This document shows, one piece after another, positions 26,016 to 34,551 of a stretch of 64,000 nucleotides of DNA. Below the pieces are notes generated by a model that had not been told where the DNA came from, did no database searches, and worked only from the letters and a program-made list of their open reading frames with translations. The stretch's first letter is position 1. Each line of letters opens with the position of its first letter. Source of the DNA: Shewanella oncorhynchi (GTDB lineage: Bacteria > Pseudomonadota > Gammaproteobacteria > Enterobacterales > Shewanellaceae); contig NZ_JABAEB010000001.1 in assembly GCF_012584455.1 (NCBI RefSeq), positions 124,001 through 188,000 on the forward strand, read 5' to 3'. A program made the translations under genes and the position numbers.

Positions 26016-26750
26016 TCACTTTATATGGGCAGAAACGAGCGTCTGATATTGGCCGTCAGCTTTCATGTTAGCCAGTGTTTTATTGATGCTCGCCAGCAGT
26101 TCAGGCTGCTCTTTCGACACGGCGAAACCATAAAACTCAGCAGGAAAATCCAGTTTAATCATCTTTAATTCAGGATTTTTAGCCAGATAGTTAGCGGCAG
26201 GTTCGCTGTCGAATAACACTAAATCTACCTTTGAATTTTTAAGCTCCATAATGGCTTCGAAACCCGTATTAAAGGCGGTGATATTTTGGGTGTATTTCTT
26301 CGACATGATGTCAGCGGTTGTGCCTAACTGCACCGCAAAGTGTTTGCCTTTAATATCTTCAAGCGTATGAATGCTATCGTTATCTTTGTTGACTAGTACG
26401 ACTTGAGTCGCTTCGTAGTAAGGCTCAGAGAAGTTTACGTTGGCCTGACGTTCAGCGGTTATCGTCATGCCTGAGGCGATAAAATCAATCTTGCCTGAGT
26501 TGAGTGCGACGATCAGTGAATCGAACTTCATGTTTTCGACTTTCAGCGTCTTGCCCGCATCTTTAGCGATTTGCTTGGCCAGATCGATATCAAAGCCTTT
26601 GATTTCATCGCCACTTTGGCCGCCAACATATTCAAAAGGAGGGAAGGCGGCATTGGTGCCAACGACTAACACGTCATCGCTTTTTCCGCATCCAGCTAAC
26701 AACAAGGTGGCAGTTAAGGTCAGGCCGCCTAATAACATGGACTTTTTCAT
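26016..26750 (-). CDS. Amino acid ABC transporter substrate-binding lipoprotein
   Basis: A 244-aa SBP family 3 protein. The lipobox LLAGC places the acylated Cys at residue 21. The N-terminal lobe shows VVGTNAAFPPFEYV and GFDIDLAKQIA, and DSLIVALNSGKIDFIASGMT is the family hinge region. It captures a polar amino acid in the periplasm and delivers it to the permease. First gene of the three-gene operon. Confidence 0.92.
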   Translation of the reverse strand: MKKSMLLGGLTLTATLLLAGCGKSDDVLVVGTNAAFPPFEYVGGQSGDEIKGFDIDLAKQIAKDAGKTLKVENMKFDSLIVALNSGKIDFIASGMTITAERQANVNFSEPYYEATQVVLVNKDNDSIHTLEDIKGKHFAVQLGTTADIMSKKYTQNITAFNTGFEAIMELKNSKVDLVLFDSEPAANYLAKNPELKMIKLDFPAEFYGFAVSKEQPELLASINKTLANMKADGQYQTLVSAHIK

Positions 26751-27183
26751 TTAAGACTCTCTTGTTCGATTTCACTATCAGTGTGGCGACTATAGGCAGA
26801 TGAGCATTAAGTGTCAATAATTATGCTGTTAATTTGATTAAAAATTCATTTCTGTTTTGCGGTTTTCAGTCGCAAGATTGAGGGGCGCTGCTTTCCTGTA
26901 CAAATTTGTGTGTAAGTTGTTTTTTCTGGGTTGAATTATTGTGCTTTGGTCTATAACTATTGTTACTGTTAGGTTTTTGGCTATCTATACTTCTGTGGTG
27001 TTTATTAGCGGCTTCTCAATGAGAGTGTCATAATTTGAACTATCGGCTATTATTCTTTGATTAAATTGGCTAGTTTAGCCGCTCTTTAACGGCAACCTTA
27101 GTTGGTGTTATTCCTATTTTATGCAGTTTAATCCTCTGGCTGATTTGATTATCAAGCTAGAAACGATGTTTCAGGAGTTAAAA
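26751..27183. other. Intergenic region, divergent promoters
   Basis: About 430 bp, T-rich on the right side, between the ABC operon and the outer-membrane-like gene. I see no ORF, hairpin or RNA motif I can support. Confidence 0.35.
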
Positions 27184-28002
27184 GTGAACTATCTCAACTC
27201 AGCATTAGTGTGTTTAGCCCTGTGCTTATCGGGTGCACTGCAGGCCGAAGAGCAAACTCAGTGGCATTACAGCTTAGGCAGCCATGATTTTGTGGTCGAG
27301 GATTCTCACACCTTAGGGGTGAATGCGAGTCTATTGTTAGAACATAAAACCCAAAACGATATTTTGCTGACGGCGGCGCTGGATGCCTATATAGACGTAG
27401 ATGTCGATAAACTCGACCCTGACCACATCCCTGTGTGGTTTAAGTCTGCCTATGCCGCGAGCGGTGAACTTTATCGTGTTAATCCCGCGTTTTCATTCGG
27501 TTGGCAGTTCGATTTACAGGGAAAGCGTAATACCGTTAGCTCGGTTGAGAAACAAGCTAAGGTATTTCCTGGGCTGACAGCTAACTTTGATGGGCAAGCA
27601 TTACAGGCCCAGTTCAAGGCGGGTGCGGGTTATTACTATCTCGAAATCGATGATGATGTGCCTAGAACTCGAGGTTACGATCGTGGCGATTTTGGGAATG
27701 GTACGTTTGCTTATACCTTTATGGGAAGTGTAGGGGCTAATGTGACGCCTAAGCTACATATGCAAGTGGCCGCACAAACCTGGCAAGACGAAGACCAATG
27801 GTTAGAGAATCAATATCGCTTTGAGCTGAGTTACCAAACCGATTTTTGGCGGCCTGACAGCCTGCTCGTGCTGAGCGCCGAACACACGCAATACAATTTA
27901 GACCACTATGCCAAAGTCGATGTTAACTCGGCTGAGTATTTGCCTATTCTGCCATGGGATAGCGATACGCTAGTGCGTTTAAGCTTAGTGGTTCCTTGGT
28001 AA
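27184..28002 (+). CDS. Exported beta-barrel-like protein of unknown function
   Basis: 272 aa from GTG 27184, chosen because AGGAG lies six bases upstream; an in-frame ATG at 27121 has none. A cleavable signal peptide (NYLNSALVCLALCLSGALQA) is followed by amphipathic strands (QFKAGAGYYYLEI, FELSYQTDFW, LVRLSLVVPW) and a C-terminal aromatic residue (VVPW), both common in outer membrane barrels. No family name recognised. It ends 8 bp from the convergent LysR gene. Confidence 0.65.
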   Translation: MNYLNSALVCLALCLSGALQAEEQTQWHYSLGSHDFVVEDSHTLGVNASLLLEHKTQNDILLTAALDAYIDVDVDKLDPDHIPVWFKSAYAASGELYRVNPAFSFGWQFDLQGKRNTVSSVEKQAKVFPGLTANFDGQALQAQFKAGAGYYYLEIDDDVPRTRGYDRGDFGNGTFAYTFMGSVGANVTPKLHMQVAAQTWQDEDQWLENQYRFELSYQTDFWRPDSLLVLSAEHTQYNLDHYAKVDVNSAEYLPILPWDSDTLVRLSLVVPW

Positions 28003-28010
28003 GAATAGGG

Positions 28011-28901
28011 TTATTTATGGGTTAAGTGCTTCTCGACTAAGGCGATCATGGCTTGAGCCGCGAAGGATAAAACTTGGTCTTTGCGCCAAAAGAGCGATAG
28101 CTCCCAGCGCAGCTCGTCACTCGCCAGCGGGATATTTACGACGCCGGGCACGCTGTAGCGCCGCGCGATGGAGCGCGGCAATACCATAACCCCTGTGCCC
28201 GCGGCGACTAAGGCAATCCCGAAATCGGCTTGGCTAACGCGGGTGATGTTTTTAGGGACAAATCCGGCGTGTCGGCAGGCATTGAGCACTAATTGATAGA
28301 GAGTGTATTCGGTTTCGAACATCACCTGAGGGTCGGCACTAAGATCGCTAAACGATAATATCTGTCGGGTGGATAACGGATTTTCCTTAGGCAGTACCAC
28401 TACCATAGGATCGTTAAACACGCGTATGCCGTCATAGCCCTCATCAAAATCAATAATCCCAGTGGCTAGTTCAATTTCGCCCTTTTGGATTGCCGCGGTT
28501 TGCTCTACACCGCCACGGACGAGTAAGTGCATCTCTATCTGCGGATATTGCTGGCGATATTTGGCAATAATCGGGGCAAAAATTTCGGCACTCCCTAGAG
28601 GAGCCAATCCGAGATTGAGTTCGCCCGCGGTTAAACTGCGTTGGGCTGTGAGTTCAGCGAGCATGCGTTGTCGGCCAGCGAGTAACTCTTTGCCATGTCG
28701 ATAAACAACTTCGCCCGCGGGCGTGAGTTTGACTTGGGTGCCGCGTTTACCGCGTTCGAGTAAGATGAGGTCGAGCTCCTCTTCCAATTGGCGTACGGCT
28801 TTTGATAGTGCAGGTTGGGTGAGATGGACTTTTTCGCTGGCTTTACCGAAGCCTCCAGCATCGACGATTTCGATAAAATAGCGGATAACTTTGAGGTCCA
28901 T
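28011..28901 (-). CDS. LysR-family regulator, probably of the lrgAB/cidAB-like genes
   Basis: 296 aa. N-terminal helix-turn-helix (FGKASEKVHLTQPALSKAVRQLEEEL, 18-43) and a C-terminal effector-binding domain of the CysL/CynR kind. It is divergent from the LrgA/LrgB-like pair, with a 122-bp shared promoter region, as CidR is to cidABC in Gram-positives. Control of that pair is an inference from position. Confidence 0.85.
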   Translation of the reverse strand: MDLKVIRYFIEIVDAGGFGKASEKVHLTQPALSKAVRQLEEELDLILLERGKRGTQVKLTPAGEVVYRHGKELLAGRQRMLAELTAQRSLTAGELNLGLAPLGSAEIFAPIIAKYRQQYPQIEMHLLVRGGVEQTAAIQKGEIELATGIIDFDEGYDGIRVFNDPMVVVLPKENPLSTRQILSFSDLSADPQVMFETEYTLYQLVLNACRHAGFVPKNITRVSQADFGIALVAAGTGVMVLPRSIARRYSVPGVVNIPLASDELRWELSLFWRKDQVLSFAAQAMIALVEKHLTHK

Positions 28902-29023
28902 TAAGGTTCACCTTTAAATGTATTCTTAAAATTCATGCATTACATTCTTAATATTCATTTTTTTTATCAAATAGGCAAGCCTAGAATAGCCCTATAGAAA
29001 ACTTTGTTCTAACCGAGAAAATC

Positions 29024-29458
29024 ATGTCATTCCCACAAGCCGCAATACGTCAGTGTCGACATTGGGCTTTGTTATTAAGCCAAATCGGCCTCTTCTGTTT
29101 ACTGTCCTTCGCATGTCACTGGTTCGCCACTTGGGCACATTCTCCTATTCCAGGGAGTGTGATTGGCTTAGGCATACTCTTATTTTTATTAGGTTTTAAA
29201 CTCATTCCTGAAAATGCAGTACAACTGGGTGCCGCTTGGTTGATTGGTGAGTTATTGCTGTTTTTCATCCCGCCAGTGATATCCGTTATTAAGTACGAAG
29301 GTTTGTTTGAGCAATACGGCACCAATATATTGTTCACTTTAGTGATGGGCAGTGTGTGTGTGATGTTTGGTACTGGCTTTGTGGTCGATAGAGTGTTTCG
29401 TTTTGAGCGCCAACTGAACATCAAAAAGCAGGCCCGTCGCCACGCTAAGGCGGCTTAA
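29024..29458 (+). CDS. CidA/LrgA family holin-like membrane protein
   Basis: 144 aa, four hydrophobic helices. The family motif region PIPGSVIGLGILLFLLGFKLI lies at about 43-63. In staphylococci these proteins tune murein hydrolase export and overflow metabolism; in proteobacteria LrgAB-type pairs are also linked to pyruvate or glycolate export. The stop overlaps the next start as TAATG. Confidence 0.87.
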   Translation: MSFPQAAIRQCRHWALLLSQIGLFCLLSFACHWFATWAHSPIPGSVIGLGILLFLLGFKLIPENAVQLGAAWLIGELLLFFIPPVISVIKYEGLFEQYGTNILFTLVMGSVCVMFGTGFVVDRVFRFERQLNIKKQARRHAKAA

Positions 29459-30180
29459 TGATGACTGACTCAAAAGTGATGGATTTTGTGTTGTCGCAGA
29501 CGGGATTAGCCTTATTCAGCTTATTGCTGACGGTATTTTGTTACTTCGGTGCCAAGCGTCTCTATAAGTACCATAGAGTCTGGTGGTTAGCGCCCATAGT
29601 GTTAGCGCCAATAGTGATTACCTTATTGGTGTTTAATCTTAAGATCCCGCTGCCAACCTATTTTGAATACACCCATTGGTTAATGGCCATGTTAGCGCCC
29701 GCGACTATCGCCTTTGCTTTGCCGATTTATCGTGAGCGTAACTTGATCCGTCAGTATCCGCTGACGATAGGGTTAGGTGTAACGGCGGGATTGTTTTTGG
29801 GGATGATGTCTTCTTGGCTGTTGGTAAAGTTTGTGCCCTTGCCGGTGGAATTGTCTAAGAGTTTGCTGGTACGTTCGGTGTCGACGCCCTTTGCGATGGA
29901 GGCGACTAGTGCCTTTGGCGGCGTGCCTGAGTTGACGGCCATGATGGTGTTAATCACAGGCGTCATTGGCATCTTGGTGTGCGATCCCTTATTTAAATTT
30001 ATGCGTATTCGTACTTCGTTAGGTAAAGGTGTTGCTCTAGGGGCATCTGCCCATGGTGCGGGCGCCGCAAAAGCCAATGAAATCGGCAAGCAAGAGGGCG
30101 TTATCGCCAGTTTGACTATGATTTTTATTGGTATCGCTATGGTGTTAGGCGCACCCGTTTTTGCATTGATTTTTATCTAG
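29458..30180 (+). CDS. LrgB/CidB family membrane protein
   Basis: 240 aa, polytopic. Family stretches: VSTPFAMEATSAFGGVPELTA near residue 140 and LGASAHGAGAAKANEIG near 198. It forms a complex with the preceding holin-like protein. Translational coupling through TAATG supports joint production; a second ATG three bases on is an alternative start. Confidence 0.9.
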   Translation: MMTDSKVMDFVLSQTGLALFSLLLTVFCYFGAKRLYKYHRVWWLAPIVLAPIVITLLVFNLKIPLPTYFEYTHWLMAMLAPATIAFALPIYRERNLIRQYPLTIGLGVTAGLFLGMMSSWLLVKFVPLPVELSKSLLVRSVSTPFAMEATSAFGGVPELTAMMVLITGVIGILVCDPLFKFMRIRTSLGKGVALGASAHGAGAAKANEIGKQEGVIASLTMIFIGIAMVLGAPVFALIFI

Positions 30181-30355
30181 GCTTTGAATGCTATCGTGTG
30201 AGTTTTATGGCTTGAATTTACACACCTCAATTTCGGCAAATTTGCCTCTTCGAGCGCTAACTCCTTCTCGGTTATGCGCTTTTTTTTTGAGCTTACCTTC
30301 ATAAAATGTGGCATGCTGTACCAAGTTGAAATACATAGTATTAATGGTGATACCT

Positions 30356-30847
30356 ATGTCTAGTAAGTCAGACAAACAACCAAACACACAATACAGCGTG
30401 AGTTTACGCCCGATTATTGAAAGTGATCTTGAAGCTATTTTTGTGCATCAAAGCGATCCCATTGCTAACCAGCTTGCTCAATTTCCTCCTCGGGATCGAG
30501 AAGCGTTTTTTAAACATTGGCATCAAAATATTCTGGGACAAGTGAATGTATTACCAAGGGCGATAGTGGTTGATGGCAAGTTTGTGGGCAATATTGGGCA
30601 TTGGCAAAGTGATGGACAAGCGCTGATAGGGTATTGGATTGACCGTGAATATTGGGGCAAAGGTATCGCGACACAGACCTTAGCGCAATTTTTGCCTTTA
30701 GTCAGTTTAAGACCCCTTTTTGCCCATGTGGCTAAACATAATTTAGCTTCACAGCGAGTGCTGCTCAGACACGGTTTTGTGCTGACAGACCAACTGATAC
30801 AAGAGAGCGAAGATACTGAAGCCTTACTCGAATTTGTCTTACGCTAG
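30356..30847 (+). CDS. GNAT family N-acetyltransferase
   Basis: 163 aa from ATG 30356. RimJ/RimL-type GNAT: LRPIIESDLEAIF at the N-terminus, IGYWIDREYWGKGIATQTL (the acetyl-CoA-binding V/IGxGxG-like loop, here WGKGIA) near residue 90, and HNLASQRVLLRHGFV near 125. It acetylates an unknown amine or protein N-terminus. A longer frame from GTG 30308 is less likely. Confidence 0.82.
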   Translation: MSSKSDKQPNTQYSVSLRPIIESDLEAIFVHQSDPIANQLAQFPPRDREAFFKHWHQNILGQVNVLPRAIVVDGKFVGNIGHWQSDGQALIGYWIDREYWGKGIATQTLAQFLPLVSLRPLFAHVAKHNLASQRVLLRHGFVLTDQLIQESEDTEALLEFVLR

Positions 30848-31243
30848 CGGATAAGATGCTATAACGCGACATTTTATGGCGTATGTTAACGCTTTCATTC
30901 GCCTAAAATGACGTATTTAGATGCTTGAAATCACTGTTGTACAGGGACTTTTGTTAAAAGTGCAAAAAGTCGCCCATTATTTTCATTTCAAATTATTCTA
31001 CTGAAAAAAATCTCTTTCTAAGATTTTGTCTCTACTGCAATTGAAAGGTCTAGAGCTAGATGCTTCATTGCTCTGGATTGGTGACAGGTTAAGCTGGTTT
31101 TACATAAAAAAATTGAGAAGAAAGTGCTGATCTTACTGATAAAAGTCTAATTGCATTCTATTTCTTTCACTGTAGAACTCCTATACTTAGCCAAAACCTG
31201 TGCCATAGCACAATCGATCCCTTATCTATTCAGTGAAATCTAT
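30848..31243. other. Intergenic region before the endopeptidase gene
   Basis: About 395 bp, AT-rich, with no supported gene. An in-frame extension of the next gene up to 31151 lacks a ribosome site and would hide its signal peptide. Confidence 0.35.
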
Positions 31244-32212
31244 ATGAAGATCCGTTTTCTGCTCAGTAGTTTTATTCTTGCGTGCAGCAGTCTCACCGTT
31301 GCCACGACAGCGCATTCAGCCGATTCGGCCTCTGTCGCATATAAAAGCACCAAAACTCAATCGACAGCAAAAACGAAGCAAGCACCATTAAAGCAAGAAA
31401 TTGCAGGACGTAGTGCGATAGTCGTGGACTTAAAAACCAATGAAGTGCTTTATTCCAATAATCCTAATGCAGTAATGTCAATTGCATCTGTCACTAAGTT
31501 GATGACAGCTATGGTGGTGCTGGATGCAAAGTTACCTATGGAGCAAAAGCTTGCGGTAAACATCCGTGATACCAAAGAAATGAAAGGTGTTTATTCTCGA
31601 GTTCGTATCGGCAGTGAAATCAGCCGTAAAGAAATGTTATTACTGACCTTAATGTCATCAGAAAACCGTGCCGCTGCAAGTCTTGCACATCATTATCCCG
31701 GTGGCCATAAAGCTTTTATTAAGGCGATGAATGCCAAAGCAAAAGCGCTGGGAATGAAAAATACCCGCTATGTTGAACCTACAGGTTTATCCTATAAAAA
31801 CGTTTCGAGTGCCAGTGATCTGATTGTATTACTCAAGGCCAGTGAAAAGTATCCTATGCTAGGCCAGCTGAGCTCGACCGAGAAGAAGACGGTTACCTTT
31901 GCCAACCCAAGATACAGTTTAGATTTTCGTAATACCAATCGTTTGGTTTATAAAGATAACTGGGATATTCATCTAACCAAAACAGGCTTTACGAATGCAG
32001 CAGGGCACTGCCTTGTGATGCGTACTGAAATGGCAAAACGCCAAGTGGCATTTGTCGTGCTCGATGCTTACGGCAAATATACTCATATTGCGGATGCTAA
32101 CCGTTTACGTAACTGGTTAGAGACTGGCAAAGTCACTCCTATTCCTGCTGAAGCTAAGCAATACAAGAAACAACGTAGCCAGCAGCAATTAGCTAAGTTG
32201 AGTGAGACCTAG
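31244..32212 (+). CDS. pbpG: D-alanyl-D-alanine endopeptidase (PBP7 type)
   Basis: 322 aa from ATG 31244, chosen so that a proper signal peptide ([25 protein letters not shown]) leads. The penicillin-binding motifs are all present: SVTK (82-85), SSEN near residue 142 and KTG near 246. PBP7 cleaves DD-crosslinks in periplasmic peptidoglycan. Monocistronic, with its own terminator. Confidence 0.9.
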   Translation: MKIRFLLSSFILACSSLTVATTAHSADSASVAYKSTKTQSTAKTKQAPLKQEIAGRSAIVVDLKTNEVLYSNNPNAVMSIASVTKLMTAMVVLDAKLPMEQKLAVNIRDTKEMKGVYSRVRIGSEISRKEMLLLTLMSSENRAAASLAHHYPGGHKAFIKAMNAKAKALGMKNTRYVEPTGLSYKNVSSASDLIVLLKASEKYPMLGQLSSTEKKTVTFANPRYSLDFRNTNRLVYKDNWDIHLTKTGFTNAAGHCLVMRTEMAKRQVAFVVLDAYGKYTHIADANRLRNWLETGKVTPIPAEAKQYKKQRSQQQLAKLSET

Positions 32213-32243
32213 TTTCTCGGTTGCAGCTTTATAAAAGTACAAA

Positions 32244-32284
32244 CATAAAGGCCAGATGAGCAATCAATCTGGCCTTTATGTTTT
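32244..32284 (+). terminator. Rho-independent terminator after the PBP7-type gene
   Basis: A perfect 14-bp stem (CATAAAGGCCAGAT 32244-32257 with its complement 32267-32280) with a 9-nt loop, followed by TTTT. Confidence 0.9.
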
Positions 32285-32376
32285 AACGCTTTGAGTTTCT
32301 ACTCAATTTTGGTAAATTTATGATGGATTTGAGCGTACCATAGTCGTTATTTTATGTTCTCAAGGATGACATTCGT

Positions 32377-33282
32377 GTGGATGTATTTTTAAAAAAAATT
32401 CAACTTATCTATTTTCCCTTCTTATTTCTCAGCCTGTTATTTGTTTCTGGTTACAGTTTTGTCCATTGGCTGTTGTTGGTTAACCTTGAGTTTTTTAGCC
32501 TAGATGAAGATATCGTTAATTTGTGGCTGCCGCAGATACTGTCTTGGGTATTGTCGATCATTTATATCCGACCTAGGCTAAAACGACTCAAGTTTGTTAA
32601 AGATAATTCGCGCTTTTTCTATTTATTGATCGCGGTGCAATTAATGGCTGTTCCTTGCATCGTTGCGCAGGAATATCTCAAGACTACCACGGGGAAGTTA
32701 ACGCAATTAGCATCGATACAAGAATTATATCTCCATGAAAATACTCAGTATTATCAGTTACAACAATCTTATATTGATAAGACGCAAATTGGTTTGCAGC
32801 GAAGCCTAGAGGTTACAGGTAAACATAGTAGTCACTTAAATATGGCGCTGTATATCGCTATGCCGATTTTTGCAGAGCGTGCAGACAGTTGGCATGCTAA
32901 TGCCCTCGCTTGGTATGGTAAAGTTTATCAGCAGGAGATCAGTAATCGACTTGAACCCAATGAGAAAGAAGCGCAATTCAAAGCGTTTTTGGCTAAATCC
33001 CTAAATGAGTTCAATGAGTTGGACCCCCAGAGTTTTGTTTACCTTGAACTATTAGCCCCATCCTCTCTTCGTTCAGAGTTGCTCAGCGCCGCACAAAAAA
33101 GTCCGCTTTATCAAGCTGAACATCAAACGATTTTTATGCCCAAATTTGAACCATTTGAGGCTCGTAATGGCCATAAGTTAGTGTGGATTTTTATCTGGTT
33201 TGTTGTTGGCGCTTTAGTTTGGTTTGTACTCTTACTGCGGGTCAATCTGGATGAGAAAAGCGTAAAGCCGAGACGCAAATAA
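32377..33282 (+). CDS. Membrane protein of unknown function
   Basis: 301 aa from GTG 32377. Three N-terminal helices (about 10-32, 45-62 and 81-97), a soluble middle (about 100-270) and a C-terminal helix (KLVWIFIWFVVGALVWFVLLL). The middle contains NMALYIAMPIFAERADSWHANALAWYG and FEPFEARNGHKLVWIF. These faintly recall the N-terminal extension of some rhomboid-family proteins, but no rhomboid catalytic GxSG or His motif is present. I do not assign a function. Confidence 0.6.
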   Translation: MDVFLKKIQLIYFPFLFLSLLFVSGYSFVHWLLLVNLEFFSLDEDIVNLWLPQILSWVLSIIYIRPRLKRLKFVKDNSRFFYLLIAVQLMAVPCIVAQEYLKTTTGKLTQLASIQELYLHENTQYYQLQQSYIDKTQIGLQRSLEVTGKHSSHLNMALYIAMPIFAERADSWHANALAWYGKVYQQEISNRLEPNEKEAQFKAFLAKSLNEFNELDPQSFVYLELLAPSSLRSELLSAAQKSPLYQAEHQTIFMPKFEPFEARNGHKLVWIFIWFVVGALVWFVLLLRVNLDEKSVKPRRK

Positions 33283-33311
33283 ATCACGCTCGGCCTTGGA
33301 TTTAATAAAGT

Positions 33312-34415
33312 TTAGGCATGTTCAAACATTAAGAACAAGTAAACGATAAACAAGACTATATGAGTCGCGCCGTGCAATGCATTGGTGCGACCGCTGCTAA
33401 AGCTTACCTTACAGACCATTAAACTGGTGATTAACAGCACCATGTCGGCGGGTGACAGGCCTAAATGGACTTCTTGATCTATCACGCTGCCAATAATTAA
33501 TACCGCGGGGACTGTGAGTGCAATCGTCGCGAGCACTGAGCCAAAATACAGATTCATCGCCCGCTGTAATTGATTGTTTAACGCGGCCTTAAAGCCACCC
33601 ACAGCTTCGGGAGATAAAATCAAGCAGGCCACAATAAAGCCCCCTAATGCCTGTGGAGCGCCTAGGGTTGCTACGCTGTAATTGATGGGCATAGCTAAGG
33701 TTTTTGCCAACAAAATGACCACGAGTAAGTAGCCAATTAATAGAATTGTATGGTAAGCATTACTGCGTAGTATGCCGTGGTGTTCCTCATGGTCTTCATG
33801 ATCGGCATCGACAAAGAAATGGCTGTGGCTCTTCGTCTGTACCACTAAAAAGACGCCATAGAGCAGAATCGAAATAATGATCAGCATCCAAGACATGGCT
33901 TTAGACATGCCGCCAATAGTGCCACCTTCGGTAAAATTGGGCAGTACTAAACAGAGTAGGGCGAGGGGAATAATCGCCACGAGATAGGATTTTACGCCAT
34001 CTAAATTGAAATGCTGGGTATGGTAACGCCAGCCGCCAAGTAATAATGTAAAGCCCACTAAGCCATTGATGATCAACATGACTACGGCGAACATAGTGTC
34101 GCGCGCCATGACAGGGTTGGGTTCTCCGGTCAGCATCACGGAGGAGATCATCACCACTTCGAGTGAAATGACCGATAAAGTTAAGATTAAGGTGCCATAG
34201 GGATCGCCAAGCTTAATCGCTAGTGCATCTGAGTGGCGTACCACAGAGAAAATAGCCCAAGTCACTACACCCAATAGGGCGAGTGAAACGGGAATATAGG
34301 TCGAGAGGGTGGTGCCATCGGCGAGTAAGCTATCGCCACCGGTTTTAAAGAATACTAAGGTCAGTATTCCCAGTAGCAGGGCTAACTCGTCTTTCATAAA
34401 TGTCTTCATAGGCAA
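33312..34415 (-). CDS. chaA: Ca2+/H+ (Na+/H+) antiporter
   Basis: A 367-aa member of the CaCA superfamily with 11 or so helices. The two alpha-repeats show as GDPYGTLILTLSVISLEVVM near residue 70 and LILSPEAVGGFKAALNNQLQ near 265, each with the cation-coordinating glutamate. A His/Asp-rich cytoplasmic loop (DADHEDHEEHH, near 205) separates them and may bind cations. It extrudes calcium or sodium in exchange for protons. Confidence 0.9.
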   Translation of the reverse strand: MPMKTFMKDELALLLGILTLVFFKTGGDSLLADGTTLSTYIPVSLALLGVVTWAIFSVVRHSDALAIKLGDPYGTLILTLSVISLEVVMISSVMLTGEPNPVMARDTMFAVVMLIINGLVGFTLLLGGWRYHTQHFNLDGVKSYLVAIIPLALLCLVLPNFTEGGTIGGMSKAMSWMLIIISILLYGVFLVVQTKSHSHFFVDADHEDHEEHHGILRSNAYHTILLIGYLLVVILLAKTLAMPINYSVATLGAPQALGGFIVACLILSPEAVGGFKAALNNQLQRAMNLYFGSVLATIALTVPAVLIIGSVIDQEVHLGLSPADMVLLITSLMVCKVSFSSGRTNALHGATHIVLFIVYLFLMFEHA

Positions 34416-34551
34416 TTTGTCCTAAACGAAAAAAAGGCCGTTAGTATAGACACTGGTTATGGCACACTTTGCATGAAACTTCCTTTAGATTTGGAGTTAA
34501 GGATAAATGTTTGAACTAGATCGCTTTTTAATCTAAAACCCCATTTTTAAG

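Noticed and set aside
27121..27183. ATG start for the barrel-like protein at 27121
   Set aside because: It would bury the signal peptide; GTG 27184 has AGGAG at ideal spacing.
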